Origin: Elysia crispata
Taxonomy: Eukaryota > Mollusca > Gastropoda > Plakobranchidae
NCBI GenBank assembly: GCA_033675545.1
Contig: JAWDGP010001472.1
Coordinates: 165,001 to 229,000 of the forward strand
Reading direction: 5' to 3'
Length of the DNA stretch: 64,000 bases
Part shown: in pieces, positions 48,201 through 56,659 of the stretch
Layout of the letters: each line of letters begins with the position of its first letter
Position numbering within the stretch: position 1 is the stretch's first letter
Translations under genes and position numbers: made by a program
Notes under the pieces: model-generated
The model's database searches: none
Told to the model about the DNA's origin: nothing
Seen by the model: the letters and a program-made list of their open reading frames with translations, nothing else

Positions 48201-49972
48201 AGGTTTATCACAGGGCGAAAGATTTTTTCAAAGATCTGTGTGAGCTGATGGCAGAGTCTGTTAAACCTGAGACCAGCATAAATGAAAAGGACTTGTCTCC
48301 AAGCAGTGAAGATCTATTTGCTGGTTTTATCAGTGGTGAGTCTTATTACTGCTGTTTCAACTATTTTAGATCAATGTGGCAAAAAGTATCAACCACTGAA
48401 TCAGTATGTCCATTATGAGGAAAGGTCGGACAGTGAATGAAACAAGTTGAGTGTTTTCTCCCTTGATTTGTTTGAGCTAGATCATAAATTGTAATGGTCC
48501 GTTGCAAAATCTTTCAATCTTACCAGCTGGTTAATCTTGAATGCTCAAATTTGTTGCTTTCATGTTCTATATTTGGTCACTTATCAAATATTTTGCTTCA
48601 GATTCATTTATTTGTGTTTCAATAAATCATTCTCATTGCAGAAAATCTTGCCTAAGCATTTTTATTTTCCTTCAAAATTATATTGGACTTCAAGGACTGT
48701 TTTTTGGATGTCACGGAAGCTCACTTTCTCTTTAAAAGTATTGACCATTTGATATTGTTAGAAAGTTATTTTTATTTGGTTTTCAATCATCAAAAGATGT
48801 GTTACAATTAAACTTATCATAAAAAGTTGTGAACCCCAAAAAAACCAAACCAGAAATATTTTCTTAGTTGTTAATTACCTGCAGTAATGTGGCTTAAAGA
48901 AAAAGTTGAATGATTTGTGTGAAACTCTATGATTTTATTTAATTTTTCTAGGTTAACATCAGAGTTTTTACACCTTTTGTAATTCATGCACATGTATTAA
49001 AGTTTCATCAACCAACCTTCTGATCTTGTACAATGAATACCCTATAAGGGAATATGTAGGTTTTAGGTGTTTTGAGGCTGTTTCTGTTGCTTAACAAAAA
49101 GAAAACCACTTTTTAAGAATGTCTTACACACTATTTCCTTCCATGGACTGATTTTCATAAAATAACCCGTTCGTAGATTACTACTCATATGTGTAAGCCC
49201 AATAAAACAAAGGAAACTTTTTTTTCTGTTTCAAACGATACCTTCTGATGCCTATTCTTTTTGCACCATGGGTGCATCTCCCAGCCAGTAATAATGTTGG
49301 GTACTCCTATAGTGGTTACTGGCAGACGAAAGTCAAATGTAAGGTAAAATGTTGCTTAAAAGTTTTAATTAGAATCTGTGTTCATTTTTTCTCTGCAACC
49401 TTTCAAATTCATTTCTATTTAGTAATGAATGACTAATAAATGGACATGAAGTCTCTCAGTGTTTATTTCACAGTTTAAAGAAAATGAATTGAGTGAGTCT
49501 TTTTTTACTGATTTTATTTTTAGGAAGCCAAACTGCTGTCGTGAAGAAGGTCCATGGTGGAGCACTGACAGATGCATCTAATTTGATTGATCTATCAGCC
49601 ACATGTGCTTCCACTTCTGACAACTCCTCGTCAGGGACACAGGAGGTGCCACCATCAACAGCCACACACATTACTAAAGGTCTCAACCAATCTGAATCAC
49701 AGGAAGAGAATGAACACATTCTTATTGTGAGCCATGGCTTGCTCCTCAGAGAGCTCAAACGAGTTATCCTGGAGAAGTTCCATGGTGTTCTGGAAGGTCC
49801 CATGGCCAAAGAGGCGCTGTCTGTGAGTCCCAACACCGGTGTAACGAGCGTGACCATGTCAGTCAACTACAAGTACAATAAACTCAAGTGTCAGTGTGTG
49901 GAATGCCACTTCTTCAACTGCGCATCTCATCTTGGCAACTCAAAGGCAGATATGATCTCCCAAGCTCTGTGA
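20449..49972 (+). CDS. TIGAR: TIGAR-like fructose-2,6-bisphosphatase (histidine phosphatase superfamily), spliced; 5' exon unresolved
   Basis: The coding exons are 20449-20486, 20994-21187, 28060-28170, 48203-48335 and 49524-49972. All introns are GT-AG and the phases fit throughout (307 residues plus stop; only the first 10-15 residues are missing). TIGAR removes the 2-phosphate of fructose-2,6-bisphosphate (and other phosphoesters) in the cytosol, which slows glycolysis. The first visible exon starts with the last base of a codon (CA|T) followed by Gly-Glu-Thr, which gives the catalytic RHGET motif. Exon 3 carries the catalytic Glu in FTPQGGETIEQ. The last exon carries the second catalytic His in LIVSHGLLLREL and the family motif SPNTGVTSV. 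Human TIGAR has about 270 residues; the extra length here is a Ser/Thr-rich insert in the last exon. The ~20-kb intron 28171-48202 is filled with transposons and minisatellites. Confidence 0.9.
20994..21187 (+). CDS. TIGAR: TIGAR-like exon, phosphatase core
   Basis: The acceptor is CCTTCTCCAG and the donor AGG|GTAAGA. It reads QLDTQLSELGEEQARLVG, then FSSDLTRAANTA (the family 'SSDL.R...TA' motif) and DHRLRER. Confidence 0.93.
22209..22218 (+). promoter_or_regulatory. TCTCGCGAGA promoter-type palindrome
   Basis: This exact palindrome is a known core-promoter motif of CpG-type animal promoters. It lies 118 bp upstream of a strong donor-like CACAG|GTGAGT at 22336/22337, in a short, locally CpG-containing patch of an otherwise AT-rich intron. 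Promoter function is an inference. Confidence 0.35.
23890..24128 (+). other. exon-like segments of an unresolved locus in the TIGAR-like intron
   Basis: Segment 23890-23955 is flanked by TTATTATCCAG and GTAAGA and reads MADDIDHAADNNTNPLKQLP plus VL. Segment 24071-24128 is flanked by TTTGTCTTTAG and GTAAGA; its only open frame reads TSNQEVKDFFNQNSSTPPI. The phases do not join (the in-phase continuation meets TAA). This may be a non-coding transcript, a decayed gene or chance. No family is recognised. Confidence 0.25.
26238..26553. repeat. dispersed ~320-bp repeat, copy 1
   Basis: It runs from AAGCTTTTATCCTAAACTAA to TTGGCAATGGGTCATATATA. A second, diverged direct copy lies at 26889-27215. It contains 'ATCAAGGGGAATAACTCTGT', a word of a kind common in mollusc repeats. 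Confidence 0.88.
26889..27215. repeat. dispersed ~320-bp repeat, copy 2
   Basis: This is a direct copy of 26238-26553 with scattered substitutions and small indels. It ends TTTGGCAATGGGTCATATAT and runs straight into an (AT)n microsatellite. Confidence 0.88.
27198..27285. repeat. (AT)n microsatellite
   Basis: Two AT runs (about 27199-27234 and 27260-27282) are separated by a short A-rich spacer. Confidence 0.93.
28060..28170 (+). CDS. TIGAR: TIGAR-like exon with catalytic Glu
   Basis: The exon is 111 bp (37 codons, phase 0 at both ends), with acceptor CCATGACAG and donor CAA|GTGAGA. It reads GFGSLEGRPFTDFKK and then FTPQGGETIEQ. It continues RER of the previous exon, as in the family pattern RER.(Y/F)G..EG. 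Confidence 0.92.
28550..29895. other. unclassified block of different composition in TIGAR-like intron
   Basis: This ~1.3-kb block is less AT-rich than its surroundings. It contains degenerate internal repetition (ATACTAA, AAATGGTCAGAATA and AAATGCCTA words at 29030-29290) and an open frame of 79 codons at 29566-29805 rich in Arg/Ser. It is probably a repetitive element, but I found no terminal repeats and no recognisable protein. Confidence 0.4.
29896..30859. other. no gene recognised
   Basis: This is AT-rich intronic sequence with an A run at about 30129-30148 and a TCTAGATCTAGA cluster near 30629. Only chance open frames are present. Confidence 0.5.
30866..30965. repeat. orphan monomer of the 93-bp minisatellite
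   Basis: The sequence GTTGAGCCTGGTTGTCACAC...GCCAGATATCTGGGCACTGT...GGCTGTTACAGTGTTAGATGG matches one unit of the array at 33000-33620, about 2 kb downstream. Confidence 0.88.
31917..32070 (+). repeat. SINE body, 5'-truncated copy
   Basis: CTCGAGCTAGAACTAGATTT through TTTATTTCTATAT matches the body of the SINE at 32350-32500 but lacks the tRNA-like head. Confidence 0.7.
32221..32500 (+). mobile_element. tRNA-derived SINE
   Basis: The head, at 32221-32320, has an A box (TAGCTCAGTGGTTAAG) and a B box (GGTTCGATCCC) spaced as in a tRNA gene. It is followed by an unrelated AT-rich body that recurs without the head at 31917-32070. The 3' part of the head does not pair with its 5' end as an acceptor stem would, so I call a SINE and not a tRNA gene. 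Confidence 0.75.
33000..33622. repeat. 93-bp minisatellite (~7 copies)
   Basis: The unit contains GGTAGTTGAGCCTGGTTGTC, ACACACCAG(C/T)CAGATATCTGG and GCACTGTGGCCCAAGTTACA. GATGGTAGTTGAGC recurs at 33084, 33177, 33270, 33363, 33456 and 33549, exactly 93 bp apart. Because 93 is a multiple of three, the complementary strand shows a 218-codon repetitive open frame; I do not regard it as a gene. Confidence 0.95.
33881..33950 (+). repeat. left inverted terminal repeat of DIRS element
   Basis: ATTCTGTCGCCCTGCTTAAT through CTTCACGCATGCGTCACT is an inverted match to the right end at 39880-39945, and it is complementary to 39581-39623 in the internal region. Confidence 0.92.
34900..35175 (+). repeat. 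in-frame 33-bp repeat block in DIRS ORF1
   Basis: Eight nearly identical 33-bp units (CATCCCTCGGAGTTGGCACA...) start at 34900, 34933, 34966 and so on to 35131, with degenerate units after 35164 and at 35258. Each encodes the 11-residue HPSELAHNLQS. Confidence 0.97.
35651..35728 (+). pseudogene. possible Harbinger transposase N-terminal remnant
   Basis: An ATG opens MAQAESDTEEIIALYLYTQQ, which resembles the acidic start of Harbinger transposases. The similarity ends near 35730, where the sequence passes into the opposite-strand MADF remnant. Confidence 0.35.
35726..35886 (-). pseudogene. MADF-domain protein N-terminal remnant
   Basis: Read from 35886 downward it starts MADAETMDE. After a 1-nt frame change near 35855 it reads SLILEVAKNPVLFDKAKKAY and KKDIWKEIGEKVGL, with the Trp and hydrophobic spacing of a MADF domain. 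MADF/Myb-type proteins accompany the transposase in PIF/Harbinger elements. It is truncated after about 45 residues. Confidence 0.6.
36124..36343. repeat. 110-bp tandem duplication covering the transposon/DIRS junction
   Basis: CGCTTTCGGGTTCGCGCTCT begins at 36124 and 36234. The two 110-bp copies each contain the Harbinger-like right terminus, TTA and about 73 bp of DIRS ORF1, and differ at a few positions. Confidence 0.93.
36870..38460 (+). pseudogene. DIRS reverse transcriptase and RNase H, frameshifted
   Basis: The segments in order are LRREEMAALQCMIKDFLRDG and a strand with YRMILNVKDSI (36873-37140), MASIDMEDAYHYA (37210), LVLPQGYRDSPRIFTKITK and the catalytic SLYIDDLYIQG (about 37405-37440), GFDISSKSNVIPSQK with the downstream thumb (37457-37756), and RNase H (CKSDASGYAWGAIMNG, 37867; then NGLELKAALFGIQWL). 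The frame changes near 37130, 37235, 37450 and 37760. At 38243-38270 a 14-bp word (TTTGTTCGCACAAC) is duplicated in tandem and breaks the frame again. Confidence 0.88.
38700..39578 (+). pseudogene. DIRS tyrosine recombinase, frameshifted
   Basis: The recombinase shows a core-binding-like start (TYLKRYEAFCQRHG and SGYGYSAINTARQ), the first catalytic Arg in FCALTTGQRRQNLNVLDVSH, the H-x-x-R box in KLHSTRAAASSAA and a Tyr nucleophile candidate in RTFAMFYNEP. These sit in at least three different frames (38772, 39038 and 39339 starts), so no intact enzyme is made. In DIRS elements this protein inserts a circular DNA copy without target duplication. Confidence 0.87.
39581..39705 (+). repeat. DIRS internal complementary region
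   Basis: 39581-39623 is the reverse complement of the left terminus. 39624-39705 is the reverse complement of the right terminus together with its extension (39880-39992). Read on the other strand, it equals the right end joined to the left end, the circle junction of the DIRS replication model. Confidence 0.92.
39880..39992 (+). repeat. right inverted terminal repeat with extension
   Basis: 39880-39945 is the inverted counterpart of the left repeat. 39946-39992 is an extra extension with no partner at the left end, but it is matched in the internal complementary region. The element ends near TTTACCAATT. Confidence 0.88.
39994..40312. other. no gene recognised
   Basis: This is a short AT-rich spacer between the DIRS element and the 26-bp array. 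Confidence 0.5.
40313..43587. repeat. 26-bp minisatellite (~126 copies, 3.3 kb)
   Basis: The unit is GACTGCCCTGCTTGGTTGCG followed by TGGGTA or TGGGTT. Variants (GTTGTTTCACTGCC, GAGTTGACTTGCCGTGCTCG) recur in patterns, so higher-order units exist. Three units make 78 bp (26 codons). Long open frames on the complementary strand (up to 360 codons, PSRAVYPRNQAGQSTHATKQ) simply reflect a repeat with few stop codons. Confidence 0.97.
43588..43990. other. spacer before transposase relic; no gene recognised
   Basis: I see no supported gene. ACAGTGAAGCTTTGAGTCCGG near 43637 loosely resembles the pogo-type terminus at 48021-48047 and might be a left end. Confidence 0.35.
43996..44838 (+). pseudogene. 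pogo/Tigger-like transposase relic (CENP-B type)
   Basis: Fragments in several frames follow the order of a pogo-superfamily transposase. A CENP-B-type helix-turn-helix segment comes first (LKRKYK, KLKMLKEVNQKKTSKED, SGLPSNTLST). The second DNA-binding region follows (FEKGLLTWLKQARAINAPVS, ELDDKVTANPTFMDRFTKR). Late DDE-domain pieces come last (FRHAGFKEAEETS near 44732). Stops and frame changes are frequent. The 50-bp array starts exactly where recognisable similarity ends. Confidence 0.7.
44842..47545. repeat. 50-bp minisatellite (~54 copies, 2.7 kb)
   Basis: The unit is GATTTCCCTGATACGATTCC, TACGCAGGTTAACTTTAGAT, GTAGACCATT. Unit lengths are 49, 50 or 52 bp (loss of T, or GTGTAG for GTAG). 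Divergence is very low, which suggests recent homogenisation. The first, variant unit (TTCCTTCGCAGG) adjoins the transposase relic. Confidence 0.97.
47960..48047 (+). mobile_element. pogo-type DNA transposon terminus (fragment)
   Basis: AATTCGAATTACGAGGTTTCCACTGTA reads on the other strand as TACAGTGGAAACCTCGTAAT, the usual form of a pogo/Tigger inverted repeat. A matching left end is not certain. Confidence 0.5.
48203..48335 (+). CDS. TIGAR: TIGAR-like exon
   Basis: The exon is 133 bp, with acceptor TCTATCTTGCAG and donor GTGAGT. It reads VYHRAKDFFKDLCELMAESV, matching the helix after GGET...V (compare 'RGIDFFEFLCQL' in vertebrates). It ends with a split Gly codon. Confidence 0.88.
49524..49972 (+). 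CDS. TIGAR: TIGAR-like terminal coding exon
   Basis: The acceptor is TTTATTTTTAG; the stop is TGA at 49970-49972. A low-complexity Ser/Thr/Gln segment (SDNSSSGTQEVPPSTATH) precedes HILIVSHGLLLRELKRVIL, which holds the second catalytic His, and then SPNTGVTSVTMSV. The Cys/His-rich tail CQCVECHFFNCASHL matches the position of the vertebrate C-terminus (VQCICMNLQDHL). Confidence 0.93.
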
Positions 49973-51480
49973 CTGTTTGCCGTCATTGTACAAGCACAAG
50001 GCAGTGACCATCTTTGAAGGATCGTTCAATTGAAATCAGAGCAGAATGATAAATTGCAGCACTGCGACTCAAAGTTTATTCTTGCAGTTTCAATGTCAAC
50101 TTTTACTTATTTATTTTATGATTCAGCAGAAATGGCGGGACAGTTGACTAGTGATATTTAGGTTGGGAACCAACATAAACAAAGCTGCATGGGCAGAGCA
50201 GTCAGGCATGGTATTTAAGGCAGTCAATCTGTGATGTCGACGTTGCTATCTATATGTAATACAACTTTCTTAGTATGATAACTTTCAAAACACCATGCAC
50301 CTTTCTTTTACTCATTCTACTATTTATAAAATAATTCCATCTCTAAGTGCTCAGCTCATTAAGATGTCAAGAGGATAGAATCTGTTGCATTAGAAAGAAG
50401 TGACGTGGGAGAGTTATGGCCTGTTTACACAGTATTCAAGACCATAAATTGATTTCGCCATGTTCAATTGGGAATGAAACCTGATAAGTATCTGGAGCTT
50501 GTGTTTTGAGTATGTCACAGAGAGGTTGAATTAAATGTCGCATGTTATTGCAAATTTGGCTGTGCCTGTTAGAAATGAGTTTTTACATATCCTCTCTATA
50601 CGAGACCTTTGAAACGTTTTAGGCCTAATTTTTATGTTAATTTATTAGACTAATAGATGTTTTGTATTGTGGTCTAGAGCCTGCATTGTTGTTTTCTAAT
50701 TTGTGCTCTCATCTCATCAAGAGATTTTAAGGTGCTTGATGGTGTTGCTCATTTCAGAACTTCATTAAGTGCAACTACCATGCTTTACATACATGAGATT
50801 TTAAATAGTGTGGAGTTGGTGAAAGGGCTTAATATGACTTAATATGTTGTAATGTAGATCTGTGTTCATAACTTTATTTTATATTTTGATAAAAATGTTT
50901 TATTTTACTAACTTGATGTATCTAGTCTAATTTAAATTGGACTTTGATATTTTCTTAAACTGTTTTTTTTCTTTCGGCAAAAATGCTGTTTTTGTCATAT
51001 GTACAGTATGTTTTTTAAATTTTATTTGTGCAATTTTAAATTATTGTTTTATCAATATAGTGAATTTATGCACCAAATGCCATTTCGATGAAGTTATTAG
51101 AGTTTAAGACTGCATGTTTACACTCATAGGAATTTTAAATTCATATAAATAATTGGATATCGTTATTTGTGCCACCCATATCTGATTCCCCTGTGCAAGG
51201 AAATTAGGGTACCGGTGTCAGGTTGACTGATTGTGAAATCTATAATTGATAAGTTGTTTGGTTGTTACACGAGAATTAGCTAGCAATCAGCTTTTTACAT
51301 ATACAAAGCATGATTTCGTTTTTTAATTATTTTTTTTTTTTAATTCAAATGTGGCTGGTTATACTTGTAGAGGAAACCCATTTTTTTCTATTGATGTATC
51401 AGAGGAGTGACATGAAGCAATTATTATTTTATGACTGATGAAAGTGTGAAAATGAGAATTTAGCGAGTATTTTGTCATGA
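49973..51480 (+). other. 3' flank/probable 3' UTR of TIGAR-like gene
   Basis: AT-rich sequence follows the stop codon. ATTAAA occurs at about 50530; the next AATAAA that I noticed is at about 52498. I cannot place the real cleavage site. Confidence 0.4.
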
Positions 51481-51488
51481 TATTCATG

Positions 51489-52113
51489 ATACTGAATACC
51501 TCGGACTTAACGAACTAGTGTGGTCTTTTAAAAGTTCGTTGAATGCAGGGTTCATTGGAGCCATGACTTAAGGCACCACAATGGAAGTAACCAACCAAAG
51601 TGAAATTACCACATAATTATCTCCCTTGCTTTTATCAACTAACCACGTGTCTGTAGAGCCACTCTTTATCCTTTTCACAATTGCCCAAGACACCACCTGT
51701 ATCATGATCACCCCATGCATTTGCTGCTGCTCCCTGCCCCCTTTCCCCTCTCTTTTTTATTATCTTCTCCCAGCATGTGTCGATAAATGGCTCTTCCCTA
51801 TCCTTAGTATTACTATGGCACAATGGGTTCCCAACACCTATACACTTCAAGCACTTCTTAATAGTCGACAGGGGACCTCTTCATTGAATTTCAACTACAT
51901 AGTTTCTAAGCAGAAATGTATTCTATAGTAGATTTGAAGTTTGTTGAACCTGAGGACAGATCTGAGATTAGTTCGTTTGATGCAAGGTATTTATGAGAAC
52001 CAAAAAAGGGGGGGAAAAAAAGAAGAAAAAATGAAAAAAAAAATTTTACTCTGCTCGTTGAATGCAAGATGTTCTTTGAATCCGAGTTCATTGGATTCAA
52101 AGTGTACAGTATT
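51489..52113. mobile_element. possible pogo-like miniature element
   Basis: TACTGAATACCTCGGACTTAACGAACT at the left and, on the complementary strand, TACTGTACACTTTGAATCCAATGAACT at the right are similar imperfect inverted ends. Both are followed by GTTGAATGCA-containing subterminal words. No coding sequence is inside. Confidence 0.35.
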
Positions 52114-54160
52114 TTTCTTTTCTTGTTAGCCAAGCATTTTGTAAAGAGGAAGACTTATTGAGTGCAGCTCTGCGCCTGAGTCTTCTCACAGTCACACTTG
52201 ACTGATCATTGCTGGCCACAAAAATGGCTCACAATTTCCCTTTTGAGAGCATATTAAAAGATTTTGTAGTTGTTTGTTTTTTTGTTGTTTTTTTTAATTT
52301 TATCACTCGCATTTGCTAAGGAATAATTTAGGGTGACAAGCAAGCAAATTTTAAGAAAGCTTATATGAATGAATTCAAAATTGATGAGGTTATACCACAA
52401 AATTGTCAGATTCATCTGGTTATCCCTCTAATCTTCATTTCCTTATTTACTCAATCTTTTCCTTAAATTAATGCAGAGTTGTAACATTCATTTGTCAAAT
52501 AAAATACACTGTTCTCCCAATATAAAAATATTAGGTTCATAAGAAATGAAACAGACCATGGCTTCATAAAATGTTCCTGTGGCAGTGCCCGCCTCTTTGT
52601 TATCTCACCTGCCCTGTTTTGTCCAGTAATGCTTCTGGGGCAAATTGTTACGCCTGTAGCACCTTTTAGGTCTACCAGTTGCCTAGATTTCCAAAGATTC
52701 ATTGCAAACCAATTTCACTCTTTCCACGAGCTGAAATTTGTCTGGCAAACAACCGCAAGGCAGATGGATATGGATTGTTTTTTAAATGATGAATAAAACA
52801 TGAAGTTTATCCCATTAGGTGGTGCTTTGAGCATCATATTGCTCAGTAGGGTACCAAAGACTTTAAAATAGGTGAACTGAACTGTATGATTATTGCCCTT
52901 GAATTTACTTTCATGGCTTTCTCAAAAACAAAATTCTCTCAAAAAATCTGAGGAATCCATACTCGACTCTGCAAATATATAAAACGTATGAGAGAATAAA
53001 TATAATCAAATGCAGCTTACAAAAATAGTCCTCAAGTGTTAACTGATGTCTCATTGTATTTACCGTCCATTATTCAAAGTGATATTCAAAAGTCAATATT
53101 TGAATTTTAATCAAGATTTTTTGCAGTAATTTTTTTCTCTTCCTGGTAAAGTCACTAGTCATGTCATAGGATCTGAATCTGATGATGGGATGTTAACTTC
53201 AAAGATTTCACTTATCAAAAAAAATGTATAAAGATGGTACAATATCCAAAGATCTCAGTTATATTTATAGACTCACCCTTTGTTTGTCTTAATTTGCTTT
53301 TCTGTTGTTTTTGTATTTTCTTTATGAAACGCTTTCTGGGATGATCCGCTTTGTGATTAGTTGTGTGTTCATTGTTGTGAAGTTAGTCCATCTGTAGACT
53401 GTGTGATCTGATGTCTTCAGTTTCAGTTTGGTGTTGTGGGACTAGTACATTTGTAGACTGGCTATGAAACAGTATACCGGTATGCATGTATCGTTTTACA
53501 CTGCTCTAATTAGTTGAGCACCTATTTCAGAATTGAGATGGGCTGTTTGAAAAATTGCTTTTATATGGAGCCAGGATTTCTTCTGTTAAATCTTGTCTCT
53601 GAATCCAAATGCGAATAGTTTGCATTTTGCTCTACCGGTTTCAGAAGAAAAAAATTTTGTTTGAGAAAGCGCTTGCCTTATTGAGCTAAATTCTGATCCA
53701 GTTCACCACATCTTCTGAGTCTGTGAAATCTAATTGCCTTTCTTTTCTATGAAGAGCAACATTGAACAATTTAATCAAACTGTTGTTAACAAGTTACTAT
53801 AAAACGTTAATAAATTTTCTCTTCAGTCAGATTGGTCCAAAATTGCTCGTGCAAGTGCCAAGATGTTGTAATTGGATCAAACTGGCTAAGAATCATGTGA
53901 ACTATAATGAAGTAAATTAATAAGAATGCAAGGGTCATGTAATCTACTCTGCCTGTCCGACTTTTTGCTCCAACTTATGTTTGTTGTGATCTATCTAACA
54001 TTTTATGAGAAAATAAAAGACACCTGCTACATCATTACAAAAACTACGACCATCAAGTCTCCATTGTTTTTTTCAGAGGCCTACATGTACGTTTATGAAT
54101 TTGTTGTTTTTGTGGATACTTGAAGACTCTTCATCTAGATAGACTGTAGCATGTATTCAT
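52114..54160. other. no gene recognised
   Basis: This is AT-rich intergenic sequence with only chance open frames. Confidence 0.5.
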
Positions 54161-54164
54161 TGAT

Positions 54165-54640
54165 GATCTTACACACTTCACACTTGGTGGTGATGGCCAA
54201 CCTCACATACTTTATACTTGATAATGATGGCCAACCTTACACACTTGACACTTACTAATGATGGTAAACCTTAAAGACTTGACACTTGATAATGATGGCC
54301 AACCTTGCACACTTGGCACTTGATAATGATGGCCAACCTTGCAGACTTCACACTTGAAAATGATGGCCAACCTTACAAACTTAACTCTTGATAATGATGG
54401 CCAACCTTACAAACTGGACACTTGATAATGATGACCACTCTTACAGACCCGACACTTATTTGATGGCCAACCTTATTTACTGTACTTGATAATGATGGCC
54501 AACCTTACAAACCTGATAATGATGGCCAACTTTAGACTTGACACTTGATAATGATGGCCAACTTTAGACTTGACACTTGATAATGAAGGGTTCTCTTACA
54601 GACCTGACACTTGATAATGATGACCAACCACTTGGAGTGG
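54165..54640. repeat. 34-bp degenerate minisatellite (~13 copies)
   Basis: The unit is ACTTGATAATGATGGCCAAC followed by CTTACACACTTGAC, with substitutions and short deletions. Confidence 0.9.
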
Positions 54641-54714
54641 AAATGAGACATTTGCATTATAACTGACTTACTTGGGTAAACTCTCAAACTCATTTCTTTT
54701 CTAAAGCCAGTAAA

Positions 54715-54895
54715 AGTATATTTCCCTAGATTCCCCTAGTGAATATTTTAATTCAATTTCTTTTCTAACAGTATTTTTCCCTAGTGGATATTTTGACTTG
54801 ATTTCTTTTCTAACACTATATTTCCCTAGCGGATATTTTGACCCGGTTTCTTTCCCAACAGTATACACTAATTTCCTAGTGGATATTTTGACTTT
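54715..54895. repeat. ~55-bp tandem repeat (3-4 copies)
   Basis: The unit is TTCCCTAGTGGATATTTTGA followed by CTTGATTTCTTTTCTAACAGTAT. The copies are diverged. Confidence 0.85.
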
Positions 54896-55463
54896 TAATT
54901 GCAAAGTAAAAAAAGAAAAGACAAAAATGTGTTGACTCATGTTTATTCAGTGACACTGAAAGATAAGTGAGGACCGCTGCCTGCCAGTCCACTTTGCAGT
55001 CTGTGTATGCTAATTAAGAGCACTTTGATTAGTAATGTAGTTGAATTAAGCACACAATCTTTTTGATTCCTCTTCTATGGTCACTCTCAAATACTATGAA
55101 GACAAAATCAAATGAGAATCTAGTAAATAAGATCAAGTTAGATGTATACTATTAGAACTTGTGATGACTTGGAAAAGAAAAAAAAACATGTAAAGCAATA
55201 AATTTTCAATTTTAAAGGACCATATTAAGCAGATAATGGATCAGCTCCTTGAAAGAAAATAATTGTCATGCACCCAGTCCAAATGAGTCATATGTCGACA
55301 TTTTATCATTCAAAGAATGAAATATGTCCATATGTAGATCAATGCATTTCTCTGAGTTTGTCATTGATGAAAATTGCATGAAATATTATTTCTGGGGAAA
55401 ATATTCATTTTTTATTTTTTTTTTATCTTTTGAAATTGTCAGAAAAGGAGGAGTTTACATGTA
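54896..55463. other. no gene recognised
   Basis: This is AT-rich intergenic sequence. Confidence 0.5.
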
Positions 55464-56659
55464 CAGTAGAATCACTTTAAACCGAAATTTTGGGGCCCTT
55501 TGAATTCAATTCGGTTTAAAAGCATTTTGGTTTAAAGCTAGTTTTGTTTTCGTTCATCTTTCAGGGGAAGTAACCGCTATTTCTATTGCCTTGCCGATAA
55601 TTGGGCCTGAATGGAACATGCATTGCCCTGGCTTGTCGAAACCAGAGAAACACTGCTTCTTCCAGCTCTTCATGACTGCAAAGTTTCATTTTCTTGGTAG
55701 TCGGGCGAAATTTCCAATCTTCTGTAACTTCTCCCTGTCTTTCAAAATTGTAGAGAGCGTTGAGTTTGGGATGCTATGTTTTTTACAGATCTCTGTCTTT
55801 GATAGCTTCTTTTCATCCACTTCAGATAAGATTTTCAGTTTAAATTCCAATCTGTAAGCAGAGTGCATTCTTTTCGACATCTTAGAGTTGGATAAAGCTA
55901 AATGATGAAAACTATCGCAAGTTGTGGGCCTAATGCGAATTAAAAATTAGAGTACATGTACTGATCAGTAGCACTGCATTGATGTTCAATGTCGACGATG
56001 TAAAAACTGGAACTGTGGCGGTGTGTGTGTGTCACGGTGCCTGTCCCCCCGTGTTGAAGAATATACAACTGCCTTACAAAGAATGCAGTATCACTTTCAC
56101 GAGTGTCAGTATCAGTGCGTCGAACAAAGAAAGAAGGCTCCATGTGTCTATATCTACCGTCTCACAAAACACTAGACCTATATTCACACACATACACGCG
56201 CAAAAGCACAACCACTGACTGCATGAGCAAGACGGTGCAGTGGAGATCCCTTGCGTGAATGTCCCATCATCATCGCTTACCACCACCACTCCTCCTCATT
56301 CCCATTCATCGGCTGTGTGGGTGCAGGTCTAGTGCAGGGCTTGATCAGTGTGCCCTTCCCCACCCACCATCAGCTATTAGATTGTCGAAAACACCTACTC
56401 TTCCCTTCATACAATTACGTGTACTAGGCATTGGGTGTGTTTTGATTTTTTTCCCTCTGGGTTAATAAAGAGAAGGGGAAGAAAGAGAAAAAAAAGAGAA
56501 AAGTTATTTCGATTTAAAGGCAGTGCCGTTTCGAAGCATTTCGGTTTATCGCGGGAAAGGGTACAAAGGCAAAGAGGAAATTCGCACAATTTATCTATTT
56601 TTTTTTCAGTTCGTTGAATTTTTCGGTTTAGCACCTTTTGGTTTAAAGTGATTCTACTG
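55464..56659 (-). mobile_element. pogo/Tigger-like DNA transposon, internally deleted
   Basis: The inverted termini CAGTAGAATCACTTTAAACC (left) and GGTTTAAAGTGATTCTACTG (right) are perfect over 20 bp and are followed by repeated TTCGGTTTA subterminal motifs. The 1.2-kb interior encodes, on the - strand, only the N-terminal DNA-binding region of a pogo-type transposase. No DDE catalytic domain is present. A TA target duplication is not clear. Confidence 0.85.
55560..55880 (-). pseudogene. pogo-type transposase, DNA-binding region only
   Basis: From the ATG at 55880: MSKRMHSAYRLEFKLKILSE, VDEKKLSKTEICKKHSIPNS and TLSTILKDREKL, a CENP-B-like N-terminal helix-turn-helix (64 codons open). After a 1-nt shift near 55685 it continues HEELEEAVFLWFRQARAM and, after another near 55612, GPIIGKAIEIAVTSPE, the second helix-turn-helix. 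It then stops at the left terminus. Usual pogo transposases continue for about 300 more residues with the DDE domain. Confidence 0.8.

Noticed and set aside
48537-48752. Open frames just after the fourth TIGAR-like exon
   Set aside because: They are AT-rich intron translations, and the flanking exons join in phase without them.
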